Shown here piece after piece: positions 11,601 to 23,759 of a stretch of DNA of 64,000 nucleotides. Source of the DNA: Chiridota heheva (lineage: Eukaryota > Echinodermata > Holothuroidea > Apodida > Chiridotidae). A program made the translations under genes and the position numbers. The DNA lies in assembly GCA_020152595.1 (NCBI GenBank), contig JAIGNY010001718.1, positions 124,001 through 188,000 on the forward strand, given 5' to 3'. Every line of letters starts with the position of its first letter. The first letter of the stretch is position 1. Under the pieces are notes generated by a model. It saw only the letters and a list, made by a program, of their open reading frames with translations. It was not told where the DNA came from and did no database searches.

Positions 11601-12159
11601 ATGAAATTTGGCACTCCTGAAGAGTGTGAAAATCTCCACACGGGATGTATTCAGTTTTTCATTTTTCTGTTTTCATACCTGAAATAGAGCAATTTTCATG
11701 AAAATCTGCAGTCAAATCTGGAACATATGTGCTGATGGGTAAATAATTGCCTACAACTGACTACTCACACCAGGAAAATGATAAGACGCCAAGAAGGTAC
11801 CACTTTGTTTACACTACCTTGCACAATATCCTCTGTTGTGTGAACAGCATAGAATACTACTCCTGTTAATTACCCTCTCTCGTTATCTTTGCCTGAGTGA
11901 CTTGTCGTTATTGTTGGAATATAAAGTAAGTTTGCAAACTTTTTTGTAGCACTGGAGTTTCTTCAATCTAAGGTATAGCAAATGACAAAACGTCATTGAT
12001 TTTTAAAACTTTTTTGCTTTTTAAATTGAAATTTCAAATTAAGCACTGTAATCTTCTGAAAAAGTGGGGGACTGAAGCTTCTTTCTCCTTGTAATTATGA
12101 GGAAGGTGACCCCCTCCTCTCCCTCCCCTAAAAAAGTATGGAATTATTTAACAACAACT
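8621..12159. other. downstream of UTP23; no gene recognised
   Basis: About 3.5 kb of AT-rich sequence. The UTP23 3' UTR begins here, but I see no clear AATAAA close to the stop. At 10836-10859 there is a perfect 10-bp-stem hairpin (CATGGAGGTA / TACCTCCATG) between 13-bp direct repeats at 10826-10838 and 10857-10869. Nothing else was recognised. Confidence 0.4.
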
Positions 12160-14380
12160 AGAACTGTTGGAAGGACAGTATGCTTGACTATTCAAAGCTA
12201 GTATAGAGAATGAGCTTATAGAGGGAAGTATATACAGAAAAAGGGTAGCAGGGGCAGATGATTTTAAATTGCTTGAGCTTTAAAAGATGCACTTACTTTT
12301 TTATTTGCACTACAATCTTTAAAATATCTTTTGAGTTTTCCTAGATATTTTAAGACACAAAAGTTCAAGTAATTCAAAAAACATGTAAAATCTAGCAGTC
12401 TTTATAAGTATAACACCTCTTTTAGTTCTATTCATTGAATAACAAAGAAAGGAGAGGCCCTGACTGCCATTCAACCCCATTTCCAGTCTGTACCCTCTCT
12501 AGCCCCTACACATTCCTAGAACTACATCCTTGATTGTAATACAATTTCCATTTAAAGAAAATATGTGTGTCAAGCAAAGTCAAGCAGCATGAAAAATGTA
12601 CAATAACATTAACGCAAAATTATGCGAAACATTATTGCCCAACGTATGACAAACTAGATATTGGAAACGATACAAATCCCCTCACCACTAGTTTTGCATA
12701 TTCCAGACTGTCCCACATTCCATCCTAATCTGTCCCAAATGTCTATCCACATCTATACTCCATGCAATCACACCTGAAAACCAGATACTGTATGTCATTC
12801 CACCACTTGCATGACCCACATGCCGTAACAACTGAAATCCAGATGACATCCCACTACATACCATTCCGTCCTGTCCCACATGTTGACCCACCCTGTTCCA
12901 CATGTCAACCCACCGTTCCACATGGCAACCCATCCTGTTCCACATGCCAACCCACCCTGTTCCACATGCCAACCCACCCTGTTCCACTTGCCAACCCATC
13001 CTGTTCCACATGCCAACCCACCCTGTTCCACATGCCAACCCACCCTGTTCTACATGCCAATCCACCCTGTCTAACATGCCAACACATCCTGACCAACATC
13101 CCACCGCATCCAGCCCTACATACAATTCCACCCTGTCCCACATGACCTCATCCTTATTCCTTCAGCTACTTTATCATCATGTAATCTTCTACCCCACATT
13201 CTGCTTATTGTTTATATTTCCAAAACCCCATATTTAAAATTCTATAGAGCGTGGAAACTTTTATTTGCTTCTTTATTCATGGCAAGACAAACATGTGAAG
13301 TCAGTAAGTCATAAGCCATATATTTTTGATCTCTGGTAAAACATATTGCAACAAATGCACACTATACCTCACCATTAAGTGTGAACAATGATCTTCACAT
13401 ATACTGTATGATCATTTGTTTATGCAAAATCATCATACTTACTTTAATTCAAGAGATACCACATATACAAATATTTTCATTGGCATGCAAATAGGCTAAT
13501 TATTATGCACACACAATCCCCCAATCATGCTCAACTGAACAGTACCAATGCCCTCTACCACTGAACCAAATAGCAAGTTATTATCTCTGGTTTAATATTT
13601 TGTACCTAAGTCTATTGTTATGCAAACAACCTACTTAATATGTACACTACACCTCACCATTGAGTGTAGACAATACTCATCACATATTGTGTAAAACAAA
13701 ATCCCCACTTCCACTTTAATTTAAGAGATATCATAGATACAAATATTTTCATTGTTATGTAAATAAACTAATTAGAATGCACCCACAACCCTAAATTATC
13801 TTTATTTGAACAGTACTCATGTCCTCCACCCCTGTGCCAAGTTACATGAATGTACATCATTCATAGTACATCATTCATAACTAAAGTTATGAGCTCATGA
13901 ATATGTACAACATTTTGTACGAGTCTATTGTTTTGCAAATAACCTAATTAATATGCATTTCACCTCAATATTAAGTGTAGACACATATATGATCATTTGG
14001 GCAGACAAATTCCCCACCATTTTAATTTAGTAGATATCATAGATACAAATATTTTCATTGTTATGGAAATAAGCTAATTATTATACACACACAACCCTCA
14101 ATCATGCTCACTTGTACAGTACCACTATGCCAAGTTACATGAATGTACACCATTCATAACTTAAGTTATGAAAACTTTAATGAAAAACTTTAACCTGACA
14201 AATGTCATTGTTATGCAAATAAGCTAATTAGTATGCACACACAACCCCCCAATCATGCTCATTTGAACAGTACCCATGTTCCCTACCCTATGCCAAGTCA
14301 CATATATGTACACCAATCATAACGTAAGTGATGAAAACTTTAACCAAAACTTTACCCGACGCCGGGGGTAGTAGAATAGC
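12160..14380 (+). mobile_element. composite interspersed repeat, copy A
   Basis: This 2.2-kb segment is colinear with 28280-30603 from AGAACTGTTGGAAGGAC at its left end to GTAGTAGAATAGC at its right end, and the flanks differ, so the shared borders mark the element. From left to right it holds a unique head, a 22-bp minisatellite (about 12880-13140), a middle segment, and five to six degenerate blocks spaced about 125-175 bp, each with an ATGCAAAT-like octamer (13495, 13620, 13757, 13933, 14063, 14213) near AATTA-containing sequence. No transposase or RT is visible. The class is unknown: no clear terminal inverted repeats, and the right end can fold as AGTAGA/TCTACT. It abuts the 5'-truncated LINE that follows. 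Confidence 0.7.
12870..13145 (+). repeat. 22-bp minisatellite (CCACATG type)
   Basis: About 12 tandem copies of a unit close to CCAACCCACCCTGTTCCACA plus TG. The unit is not a multiple of three but lacks stops, so it creates long spurious open frames on both strands. It lies inside composite repeat copy A and recurs in copy B. Confidence 0.9.
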
Positions 14381-17245
14381 TCTACTATTGACTCGTACAT
14401 TTTAGTGCCTCGTAACCTCATCATAAGTGGTGATATCAATATATACGTTGACACCTCAATGATCCTGATGCCATTCGATTTTTAGAATTATTGTCATCTT
14501 CCAGTCTTCAACAACAAATTACATCCCCGACTCATAAATAGGGACATACTTTGGACTTGCTTATTAGAAGCGTTCTTCTGATGATCCTATTGTTTCAAAT
14601 ATTTGTGTAGAAGACTGATCATTTGATTAAAACATGTGCACTTGCTCTTCAAAGACCTCAACCACCAAAGAAAACAATAACTACAAGAAATCTAAATGAT
14701 ATTAATGTTGGTTCCCTCTGTGATGACATCAGAAACTCAGAAGTATTTTGTAACTATTCAACTGCTTCCCTTTCACAACACCATCATAATTATGATTCAA
14801 GTCTGTTTTCTCTTCTGGATTTGCATGCTCCTCCCAAAACCCGCACAATAACCGTAAGACCTCATGTACCATGGTATAGCCAGGAAATTACTGAGACGAA
14901 ATACCTGCGTCGCAAATTAGAACGGAAGTGGCGTAGATCTAGACTTGAGATTGATCATCAACTTTACCGTATTTAACGCAACCTCGTAAATGGACTTATT
15001 CGCAAATCTAAACTGACCCACTTTTCTACTCTTATTACTGACTGTGGTTCAGATCAAAAACAACTTTTCCGTGACAGATAAACTTCTTCACCGGAAACAT
15101 TCTTCACCAATTCCACAGTGAATGAAAGATTTGCGCCCTTACATCAGCGACGTTCGGTTTTTCTACATGTTAAAAAATCGAGCATGTCAAGGCCACCGAA
15201 AATATACGTATCACTGCACTTACACTCTATACATACAGTGTATATACGATTATATACATACACTGTACGTGCGGAATTTATTTTGGGAATGGTTTAAGCG
15301 GACACAGTGTGTACATTATTTAAGAAATATCCAGTAAGGGCGCTGCGAGTAGCAATGTCGTACATGTCAGGGCACAATATTGGCATGGTGACTCGGATGG
15401 TAATCTTGCAAACAAATTCTGTACTTTTTTTTAGTGATAAAATCAAAGTAATTCGTAATGAATTTGAATCACATGTATGTATTATGCTATCTGTTGCATA
15501 TTTTGACAATTGTGACTTAAATTTTACTTCCTTTGAACCAACCACATTCGTTGAGGTTGAGAAATTGATCAAGCAATACCCAAACAAAAGCTGTAATCTT
15601 GAACCAATACCAACCAAACTGGTAAAAGACTGCACTGCCTCACTTGTTCCAATAATAGCTCATATTTTTAATCAGTCACTCACTTCAGGAATTTAAAGTC
15701 CTCTATTAAAGAAATCAAGTTTGGATCCGGATGTTTTGAAGAACTATCGACCCGTGTCTAATTATCTATTTCTGTCGAAACTCCTTGAACGCTTTGTCTT
15801 GTGTAGAATTTCACCTTTTCTTTAGCACAACAATCTTCTTGATAATCATCAATCGGCTTATCGACCAAATCACAGTATTGAGACTGCATTACTTAAAGTC
15901 CAAAATGACATTCTTGCAGCAATGGATAAAGGTAGACTTGTTGCCCTTGTCCTTCTTGAATTATCCGCTGCCTTCGACACTGTGGATCATTGCCTGATAA
16001 TCAATAATCTTCAAAATATTGGTTTTAATGGAACTATATTACAATGCGTCATGGCCTATCTAACTAACAGATCACAATGTGTACAAATTAATGGTAACTT
16101 CTTCACCATCTAAGCTTGTATATGGTGTGCCGCAGGAGAATGTACTCGGTCCGATTTTGTTTTCTATTTATACTAGTTCTATTGGTAAAATTATTTGTAA
16201 ATATGATCTTCATTACCACTTGTATGCCGATGACACACAATTATATATTTCGTTTAATCCCAATCAAGCTGAGGCAAATATTGCACTACATAAACTTGAA
16301 TCATGTATCGTTGTAATACGCAAGTGGATGTCCTCCAACTTTTTAAAGTTAAATGATGATAAAACTGAATTTAATGTTCTTGGTTCCAAACGTCAGCGTA
16401 ACAAAATCAACTTCCCTTCTATTCAAATTGGTAATGCTCAAGTATGTGTAGCCTCTAAAGCTCGTAACCTTGGCTCCATTTTTGATGCTGATATGTCAAT
16501 GGCTGACCATATCTCTGAAATTTCTAAATCATTATCATTTCATTTACGTAGCATAGGACTAATCAGAAAATATTTAACAATGCCTGCCACTGAACAACTA
16601 GTTCATGCTTTTGTCTCTTCCCGCCTTGATATGGGTAACTCTTTTTATATGGTCTCCCAGCTAATCAAATCAAACGTCTCTCCCGCTTACAACATATTGC
16701 TGCCAGGATTCTTACCCTAAGTAAACCAAATGAACACATTACTCCCATTTTTAAGAATTTACACTGGCTACCAATTCATCAAAGAATTGTTTTTAAAATA
16801 CTTGTTTTTGAATATAAGTCTACTAATGCATTGTCTCCCACATATATTTCTGATCTTTTAATTTCATACAAGTCTTCCCGCCAGTTCATGCTTTCTAATA
16901 TCAAACTTCAATTAGCTATTCCACGTACTTCTAGAACATGGGGTGAACGTTCATTTTCTTCTGCTGCCCCCTTTTTATGGAACAGACTTCCAGACAACAT
17001 CAAACTTAGTCCTTCCCTTAATTCTTTTAAATCATCATTAAAGACACTCCTCATGTGTTCTGATTCTGTTCAATTTTAAGCTTATATTTGTTCTTGTATG
17101 TATGTATTTTGCAGTATTCCTAATTATTATTTCTTTTTTGTTCACATTGTTTTGCATTAACTGTTGTGTCGCTGCGCCATGAGCATCACTATTAATGGAT
17201 ACTGGCACATAACAAGTATTTATCATTATTGTTATTACTATTCTT
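14381..17245 (+). mobile_element. L2-like LINE, nearly full ORF2 but inactive
   Basis: Endonuclease remnants start at about 14425 (ISGDINIYVD) with SPTH..GHTLDLLI near 14520-14565. Reverse transcriptase follows: NYRPVSNY (about 15747), NHQSAYRPNHSIETALLK (15845-15900), VALVLLELSAAFDTVDH (about 15940-15990, motif A), YADDTQLY (about 16225, motif C), FLKLNDDKTEF, ARNLGSIFDADMSM, LHWLPIHQRIVFK (about 16762) and PFLWNRLPDNIK (about 16970-17005). D(L/E)SAAFDTVDH with YADDTQLY is the L2-type signature. The 3' end shows a CGCTGCGCCATGAG block and an ATT-rich tail near 17240. Several frame breaks are present, plus about 280 bases at 15140-15420 that do not fit the ORF and may be a later insertion. 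Confidence 0.85.
15140..15420. other. possible small insertion within the L2-like LINE
   Basis: Between LINE-like sequence ending near 15135 and FFSDKIKVIRNEF (about 15428 onward) lies unrelated sequence with short palindromic runs (ATACATACAGTGTATATA near 15228). No convincing terminal repeats or target duplication could be fixed, so its identity is open. Confidence 0.35.
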
Positions 17246-18179
17246 TGAATAGTCGAGCTAAAAATGAATATGCAAGCTTAGTAAGAGATATCTTGTTTAT
17301 TATCTTATGAATGATGAAAATATTTGTATTTACAAAAATTGTTGCTGGATGGGCCTGAAGTGTACTTCCTTGGATAAGTCCCATGGAGTTCTATGGTTTT
17401 TCCCTTTCTTAAGGAAAATAAACTGCTTTTAGCCCACAAAAATAAAAACATTGCCAGTTAAATAGTAAGACAAGTATTGTCAGTATGAAATATTTAAACA
17501 TTCTTTTCTCTGAAAAAGCTTGGCGAGGGGGATGAAGTATACCTCCTACAAATCCAGGGGGACAATCCCCCAATTTCTACAGGTTTCTCTTTTATTGGAG
17601 GGAATTTATTATTTTCATCTAACACATGTGTAGACAGAGTCAATTGAATGTCCAAACAGCTTTGGTTTTGACATCAGTTGCCTCCAGCTGAATTTACACA
17701 TTTTAATGGAAAATAGCTTGGTCTTTTGGATTGGGGCATGGACTCATAAAACAGACATGTGTGAACGCCTTGCTTATTGTTTAGTTTCACCAAGGATGTG
17801 TTCGTACATCCTTGGTTTCACATCATATGATTGACATATTTTCAGACAAATTAATTGAAAGAACGGATGTACAATGTTAGAGTATAATCAATGGGAATGT
17901 TGCAAAGAATAAATTGCTTATAAAATACTATGAAATGACGGTAGACCATAAATATATATTTGTTTATGCAAAACATGATTGGAAATGGCAACTCCCCATT
18001 TTATATTCCTTTGATATCATCTTTACTACTCTTTAAACATTTTTGTGATAAAGGTGAGCTTCAACATTATTGAAGTTCTGGTCTGGTTTTGTTTATGGAT
18101 AAGATCAATTTTGTTAATATCTTGTAATGTCTGATTCACACATCTTCTTCCAATATGTACTGTCCACTAATAGTGTATC
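17246..18179. other. spacer between two LINEs
   Basis: AT-rich sequence; nothing recognised. Confidence 0.35.
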
Positions 18180-21100
18180 ATCGTACAGTTGACATAAAAT
18201 GCAGAACTTGCACAGTGCAGATGTAAATAGTTGGTGCAAGTGAAAGGTTAAAACACATGGTAACTAGAAGATATCTAAGAGTGGAGGCGGATGGTTTGTC
18301 CCATCTGCTTGAAGCTGTCAGTGGATGAGCAGTCCACAAGTTGTTGGGGAAAGGAATTCCAAATTATTGTGTCTGGAAAGAAGAATGTTTGTAGACGACT
18401 GTTCGGGAGTATAACAAGAAGTTTTTGGATTGACCTCTCAACGTGACAGATAAGATGAGAAGGAATGGTGGTATGTCACTTAGATGGTTTGCATTGCGGT
18501 ACGTCATCAGCTTTGGCCTGAGCTCTTCCTTCACACAGTAGGGGTCATGGAACATCGTGGAGCATGGATGTAACACTGCTTGTTGTGCGATAGTCATGGT
18601 GTATGAATCTAGCATATCTTCGTTGAACCATTTCAAACTTTCTGATGTTGCATTCAGATGCTGGATCCCATACAATACTAGTATATTCCATCAGCAGTCT
18701 GACTAAGGCCTTATAGTAAAGCACTTTTGTTTGTCTGGACATTGGTGAATGTTTCTTTGGAGGAAAGCTCTTGTGGAGTTCGCCTTGTTGCAAGTTGTTG
18801 GTGACTTCTTGTATGTGGTGGTTCCAGTTAAGTTTGTTGTGTATGTTGACACCAAGGTACATAGCAGTAGATACTTCATCAAGGATGTGCCCTTGGATGC
18901 TATACTCCTTTTGATGATCTCTTTTTGTTGGAAATGTGAAGTACCTGGCATTCCTTAGGATGGAAAAATGTGAAGTATCTGGCATTCCTTAGGATGGAAT
19001 AATGCGAAGTACCTGGCATTCCTTGGGATGGAATAATGTGAAGTACCTGGCATTTCCTGGGATGGAATAATGTGAAGTACCTGGCATTTCCTGGGATGGA
19101 ATAATGTGAAGTACCTGGCATTCCTTGGAATGGAATAATGTCAAGTACCTGGCATTTCCTGGGATGGAATAATGTGAAGTACCTGGCATTTCTTAGGATG
19201 GAATAATGTGAAGTACCTGGCATTCCTTGGAATGGAATAATGTGAAGTACTTGGCATTCCTTGAGATGGAATTCCATTGACCAGTCTTTCCCCCATTCTT
19301 GCAGTTTATTCAAATAGTTTTGAAGTGTGGTAGCATCTGCTTCCTTGTTACTTTGGTGATAGACTATGCAGTCGTCTGCGAAGACCTTTATGCTGGTTGG
19401 AGAAAAGATAGTTGGGGAGATTATTGATGCATAGCAGGAACAATGATGGCCCAAAAACACTTCCCTGAGGCACGCCTGAAAGAGTTGGGGAGTTCTGTGA
19501 GAAAGCACCATCCAGGAGCACCTTTTGAGATCGATTTCATAGGAAATCTTGGATTCAGTGATGTGTCTTGCCAGTGATGCCATAATAAGCAACTTTGTGA
19601 AGGAGACACTTATGAGGCACTCGATCAAATGCTTTTGAGAAATCAAGCAGTATTGCATCAATCTGGGCTCTATCATCAATCTGGCCTCTGTCATTAATGT
19701 TTTTGGCAAAGTCTTGTAGAGTTTGGATCAGCTGAGTCTCACAAGACCTTTTCTTGCGGAATCCGTGTTTAGTGTCTGAGAGGATGCTCTGCCGATCAAG
19801 TTGCTTCGTGATGTTACTACGAACAATGTGTTCTTGTTGTTTGCATGCTATGCAGGTGAGAGAGATAGGCCTGTAGTTTTCTGCTTTGTTTCTGTCACCT
19901 TTTTTAAAGATGGCTACATCATTGGCCTGTTTCCAGTCATCTGGCATCTTCCCTAAATAACACTGAGAACTGGTGATAGTTCGTCAGTCAAAGCCTTTAG
20001 GAGTCTGACAGGAATACCATCAGGACCAGATTCTTTGTAGATTTGTAGGCCAAGAAGCAATTTATGCAACCCATGATGGTTAATAACTACGTCCTCTATT
20101 TTAGTATATGGGCTAGATCCTTTGTCTCTGATAGTAGAGCTATCTTTATTTTTGTTGAACACAGACCCAAACTTATCGTTGAGGATGTTAGCTTTCATGG
20201 CGCTGTCTGAGTATGGGATACCATCTGAAGACTTGAGAGGGGCAACACCTGTGTTTTCTGAGCGTTTACCCTTAATGAAGCTCCAGAAATGTTTTGGGTT
20301 CTTAATTGATGCACTAATGATGTTGATGATGACCTCGTAATATGCTTCTTTGCAGGTATTTCTAGTTTTCTTCTTGTGGTGGAGATATCTTTCAAAATCC
20401 TTCACCTTGTTTGTTTTTCTTGGCTTTATGAAAACTGAGTTTCTTCCTTCTTGACACCTGCTTTACTTCACTGGTGATACATGTACATGGCTGATTAAAA
20501 TAAGAAGCTGTCATCTTTGATGGGACACAAGTGTTCATGATATCTAAAGCAGAAGTCTTGAATGTATGCCACATTTCTTGAACAGATCTTTCCGTTTAAA
20601 AATTAGTACAGAAATTTTGTTGGAAGACGAGGCCTTTTGTTTTGAGAGAATCTAAATCTGTATTTTTCCACAGATAGATTTTACGTTAAGTTGGTTTGTT
20701 CTTTCTTGGTGCAATGCTTAAATCAATGCATACAATGTCATGATCACCATAACCAGGTAGCACAGAGCATCTATTGACGAGGGAAGGACGGTTAGTGGAG
20801 AAAGTGTCCATAATTGAGTTCCCCCTTGTTGGGGGTTTAATCGTTTGTTCAAGTCCACAAGCTTGATGCATATCGAGGACACGTACGTTGTTTCTAAGTG
20901 GATACCTATTACCTTCAAAAGTGAGAGTAGACCAGTTAATATCTGATAAATTCAGATCACCGGCCACCCATATGACTGAGATTTTATGTTGATGTGCCAA
21001 CTCCTCCATGTGGGCACAAATACCTTCTAGATAATCCATCTATCTGGTGGGCGATACGCAGCTTTAACGATGAGAGATTTTGTTTACCACTGCTACTTAT

Positions 21101-21345
21101 GTATGCAAAGACACACTTATTATCTGAATTTATGTTGCTTTGGTCAAAGATTGATTCTTTGCGAATAAAAAGAAGAACACCACCATATCCATCGCAGTGA
21201 TCTTTACGAAGTACATCGTAGTTGCTGGGAAATAACTCATGGCTACGTATATTAAGCCATGTTTCAGTGCCAAAGATGATACGGATCCAGTCTTTGACCA
21301 AACAAAATGAAGCAACACATATCAAAATACCCAAGTGCATTTTTG
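18180..21345 (-). mobile_element. CR1/Jockey-group LINE, minus strand, EN plus RT
   Basis: Reading right to left on the minus strand: endonuclease with GTETWLN (about 21265-21245), YGGVLLFIRKE, VAGDLNLSDINW (about 20955-20920) and GYGDHDIV near 20740; a linker; RT with SGPDGIPVRLLK (about 20030), NYRPISLTC (about 19870), LLDFSKAFDRVPH (about 19640, motif A), VFADDCIVYHQ (about 19390-19360, motif C), YLGVNIHNKLNW, LVRLLMEYTSIVWDP, RRYARFI and finally IWNSFPQQLVD near 18365-18330. The order is that of CR1/Jockey-group ORF2. Several frame breaks make it inactive. A 34-bp minisatellite expansion interrupts the region just after the FADD motif. Confidence 0.85.
18936..19271 (-). repeat. 34-bp minisatellite inside the LINE reverse transcriptase
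   Basis: Ten units start at 18936 and recur every 34 bases to 19242. The plus-strand unit begins GTGAAGTACCTGGCATTCCT and ends GGATGGAATAAT. On the LINE coding strand the first and last units continue into normal RT sequence (FHLKECQVLHI on one side, CQVLHI then NKKRSS on the other). The array therefore grew from LINE codons and is not a separate insertion. Nine extra units add 306 bases, a multiple of three, and all three frames of the unit are open. Confidence 0.9.
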
Positions 21346-21693
21346 TTGACGATTCTGACCATAAATTGATTTCATGACAGAATATTTTTACCGTTGTGCT
21401 TCTGAAAGTGCAAATTGAATTCAGACTTCTAAACTTTTAATGCATTTATCAAACTTTATAGAATTGCAGCTAAATTTAATGTCCAGTGCTGTCTCTGCAG
21501 TTTGCTTTGAAAAAGCCTTATAGGAAGAGAAGTAAATTTGAAGTAGAACAGTTTGCACAAATTGTGGAAAGCTCAATTTCTTTCCTAATGAAATCAAACT
21601 ACTTTGGATTTCTTGATTTTTGCAATCTTTGTGGTGCAGTACATTAAGAGCAGTCTGACTCAGTAAATTCAAATCAAACCATTAATGACTTAA
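21346..21693. other. spacer left of a foldback element
   Basis: May include the 5' region of the minus-strand LINE. No recognisable motif seen. Confidence 0.3.
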
Positions 21694-22554
21694 AGGATTA
21701 GTTCAGTGGTCCAGCATCTTTATCTTATATGAAAAAAGACTTTAAAAGAAACAAAATGGTGAAGAAGTTGTTCAAAAATCATATTCCTGTAAGGAGATAT
21801 TTAATTTTAAAGTTTGGTAAACTGCGTAGAAACAACTGAAATCAGACCAGTTGTGATGTCATTACCACAGATTCCTCATAGTCTCTATCATATTTTGTCT
21901 TGTGGTTTTGTGGCTTAAAAACCTTGGGATATGTCAAAAAATAGTCAAACTTAATTTAGGAAGGGAATTTATAATATACCACATGAAGAAAGTTCGAGCC
22001 TGAAATATATTTTAAATAGTAAAAAAATTAAATAAACTTTATTACTTCTGTAGGTGACTGACGAAGTCAAGTTCTCTAATTATGGCCAGCGTCTTCATCG
22101 ATAACTTTAAAGGATTCATATTTCAAAAGCAGTTTCCAATGCTAAGAGGACTTATTAGAGGAGTTCACTTTTAGCAAGAGAAGAAGTCAGTTGAGGGAAA
22201 GTTTAACAGCCGATGATGGATCTGGTCAGGATTTGAAAAGCTTCCTTTTCCCCCTCTGAGCACAGAGCTTATAATAAGTCCTCTTAGCATTGGAAACTGA
22301 ATTGAAATATGAATCCTTCAAAGTAGATCAACTTTCTTTAAAATACGTTAACAATTGTTAAGAGTGTGAGGATGAAGACACCAACTTTCCACACTAGACT
22401 TATACACCAGTCATTTCTACACAGATAGAATAGAGCTTTAAACTTTAATGTCTCCTTAACGAAATAATATCTTTTAATGCTTTCTTCACCATTCTGTTTC
22501 TTTAATAGGTCTTTTTCATATAAGATGGACATTCATGACCACTGAACGAATCTT
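21694..22554. mobile_element. TTAA-flanked foldback DNA element (outer)
   Basis: The sequence is flanked by TTAA at 21690-21693 and 22555-22558. The left arm starts AGGATTAGTTCAGTGGTC; the reverse complement of the right arm starts AAGATTCGTTCAGTGGTC. Homology between the arms continues inward for about 150 bases (CTTATATGAAAAA, GAAACAAAATGGTGAAGAA and others). No transposase ORF is present. TTAA duplication is typical of piggyBac and Kolobok elements; which of the two is not decided here. It is an old non-autonomous copy, judging by arm divergence. Confidence 0.75.
22111..22317. mobile_element. nested TTAA-type MITE with 47-bp inverted arms
   Basis: The left arm begins AGGATTCATATTTCA at 22111 after TTAA. 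The right arm ends TGAAATATGAATCCT at 22317 before TCAA. The arms match over about 47 bases with few differences, including CAGTTTCCAATGCTAAGAGG, leaving a spacer of about 113 bases. Its terminal AGGATT matches the outer element in which it sits, suggesting the same family of transposase moved both. Confidence 0.8.
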
Positions 22555-22558
22555 TTAA

Positions 22559-22980
22559 ATGTCTTTGCCAGCTTGACTGAGGTGCAACCAAGTTTCAGTA
22601 TATCTATGTCAAGCTTTCCTTCAAACTACTTAATCATAGGATGAAAAGGCAACAAGATTGATATCAGAAAATGAAGGAGCTAATCAACCTGCAAATTTGC
22701 ATAATATAATGAGTACTTAAGTACAAAAGATGTGATAAATTCTTCAACAGTTTTGATGAGATGTCACTATTTTCATTAGCAATTGAACTATTCAAGTTAT
22801 GGTATGTTGCATCAAGAGTCAAGCATTTGTAACTAGAGACTGGAATTTGTGTTCAAAGAACAGTGTGGAAAAGAGTGGACAGCACTGAAGTCTCATTTCA
22901 TTTGAGGATATCTACTTTGAAGCTTAAGTTTCTAAAGAATAAGAGTTTCAACCAACAGGGGGTAATATCAAAAACTAAGT
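22559..22980. other. spacer; nothing recognised
   Basis: AT-rich sequence without recognised features between the foldback element and the 28-bp minisatellite. Confidence 0.3.
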
Positions 22981-22982
22981 GT

Positions 22983-23447
22983 CTTCGTAACACATCCCCA
23001 GTTTTCTTGAACTAGTAAAACATTTCAGTTATCTTAGACTGGTAACACATCCCCAATTATGTTACTCTTGTAGCATCCCCAGTTATATTACTCTGGTAAC
23101 ACATCCCCAGTTATCTTGAACTGGTAACACATTGCCAGTTATCTTGAACTGGTAACACATCACCAGTTAGCTTAAACTGGTAACACATCACCAGTTAGCT
23201 TGAACTGGTGAAACATTTCAGTTATCTTGAACTAGTAACACATCCCCAGCTATGTTACTCTGGTAACACATCCCCAGTTATGTTACTCTGGTAACACATC
23301 TCCAATTATCTTGAACTGGTAACACATTGCCAGTTATTTTGAACTGGTAACATCACCAGTTACCTTGAACTGGTAACACATCACCAGTTAGCTTGAACTG
23401 GCAACACATCACCAGTTAGCTTGAACTAGTAACACATCACCAGTTAT
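22983..23447 (+). repeat. 28-bp minisatellite, about 16 units
   Basis: Tandem units close to AACTGGTAACACATCACCAG followed by TTAGCTTG, with variants (CCCCAG, TTGCCAG, TTTCAG). Each unit contains an imperfect dyad CTGGT...ACCAG, so a single strand can form serial short hairpins. It is non-coding, with many stops in all frames. Confidence 0.92.
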
Positions 23448-23584
23448 CGAGCAAGCAAGCAAACCTAGTAGGTTGAAGGCATGTCCAAGACTTGTGTACT
23501 TCCGTAAATGTTGATTATCAAATTCAGCCATTTGGTGACTTCTGTAACATCTTTCCTGTCAACTTATTGATCGAGGGTATGATC

Positions 23585-23758
<174 letters not shown>

Positions 23759-23759
23759 A

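Noticed and set aside
12688-13237. Cys/Trp/Gly-rich and Pro/His-rich frames over 12.9 kb
   Set aside because: Products of the 22-bp minisatellite, open on both strands in several frames.
22983-23447. CRISPR array
   Set aside because: Regular spacing comes from a contiguous 28-bp tandem unit with no unique spacers, in a eukaryotic genome.
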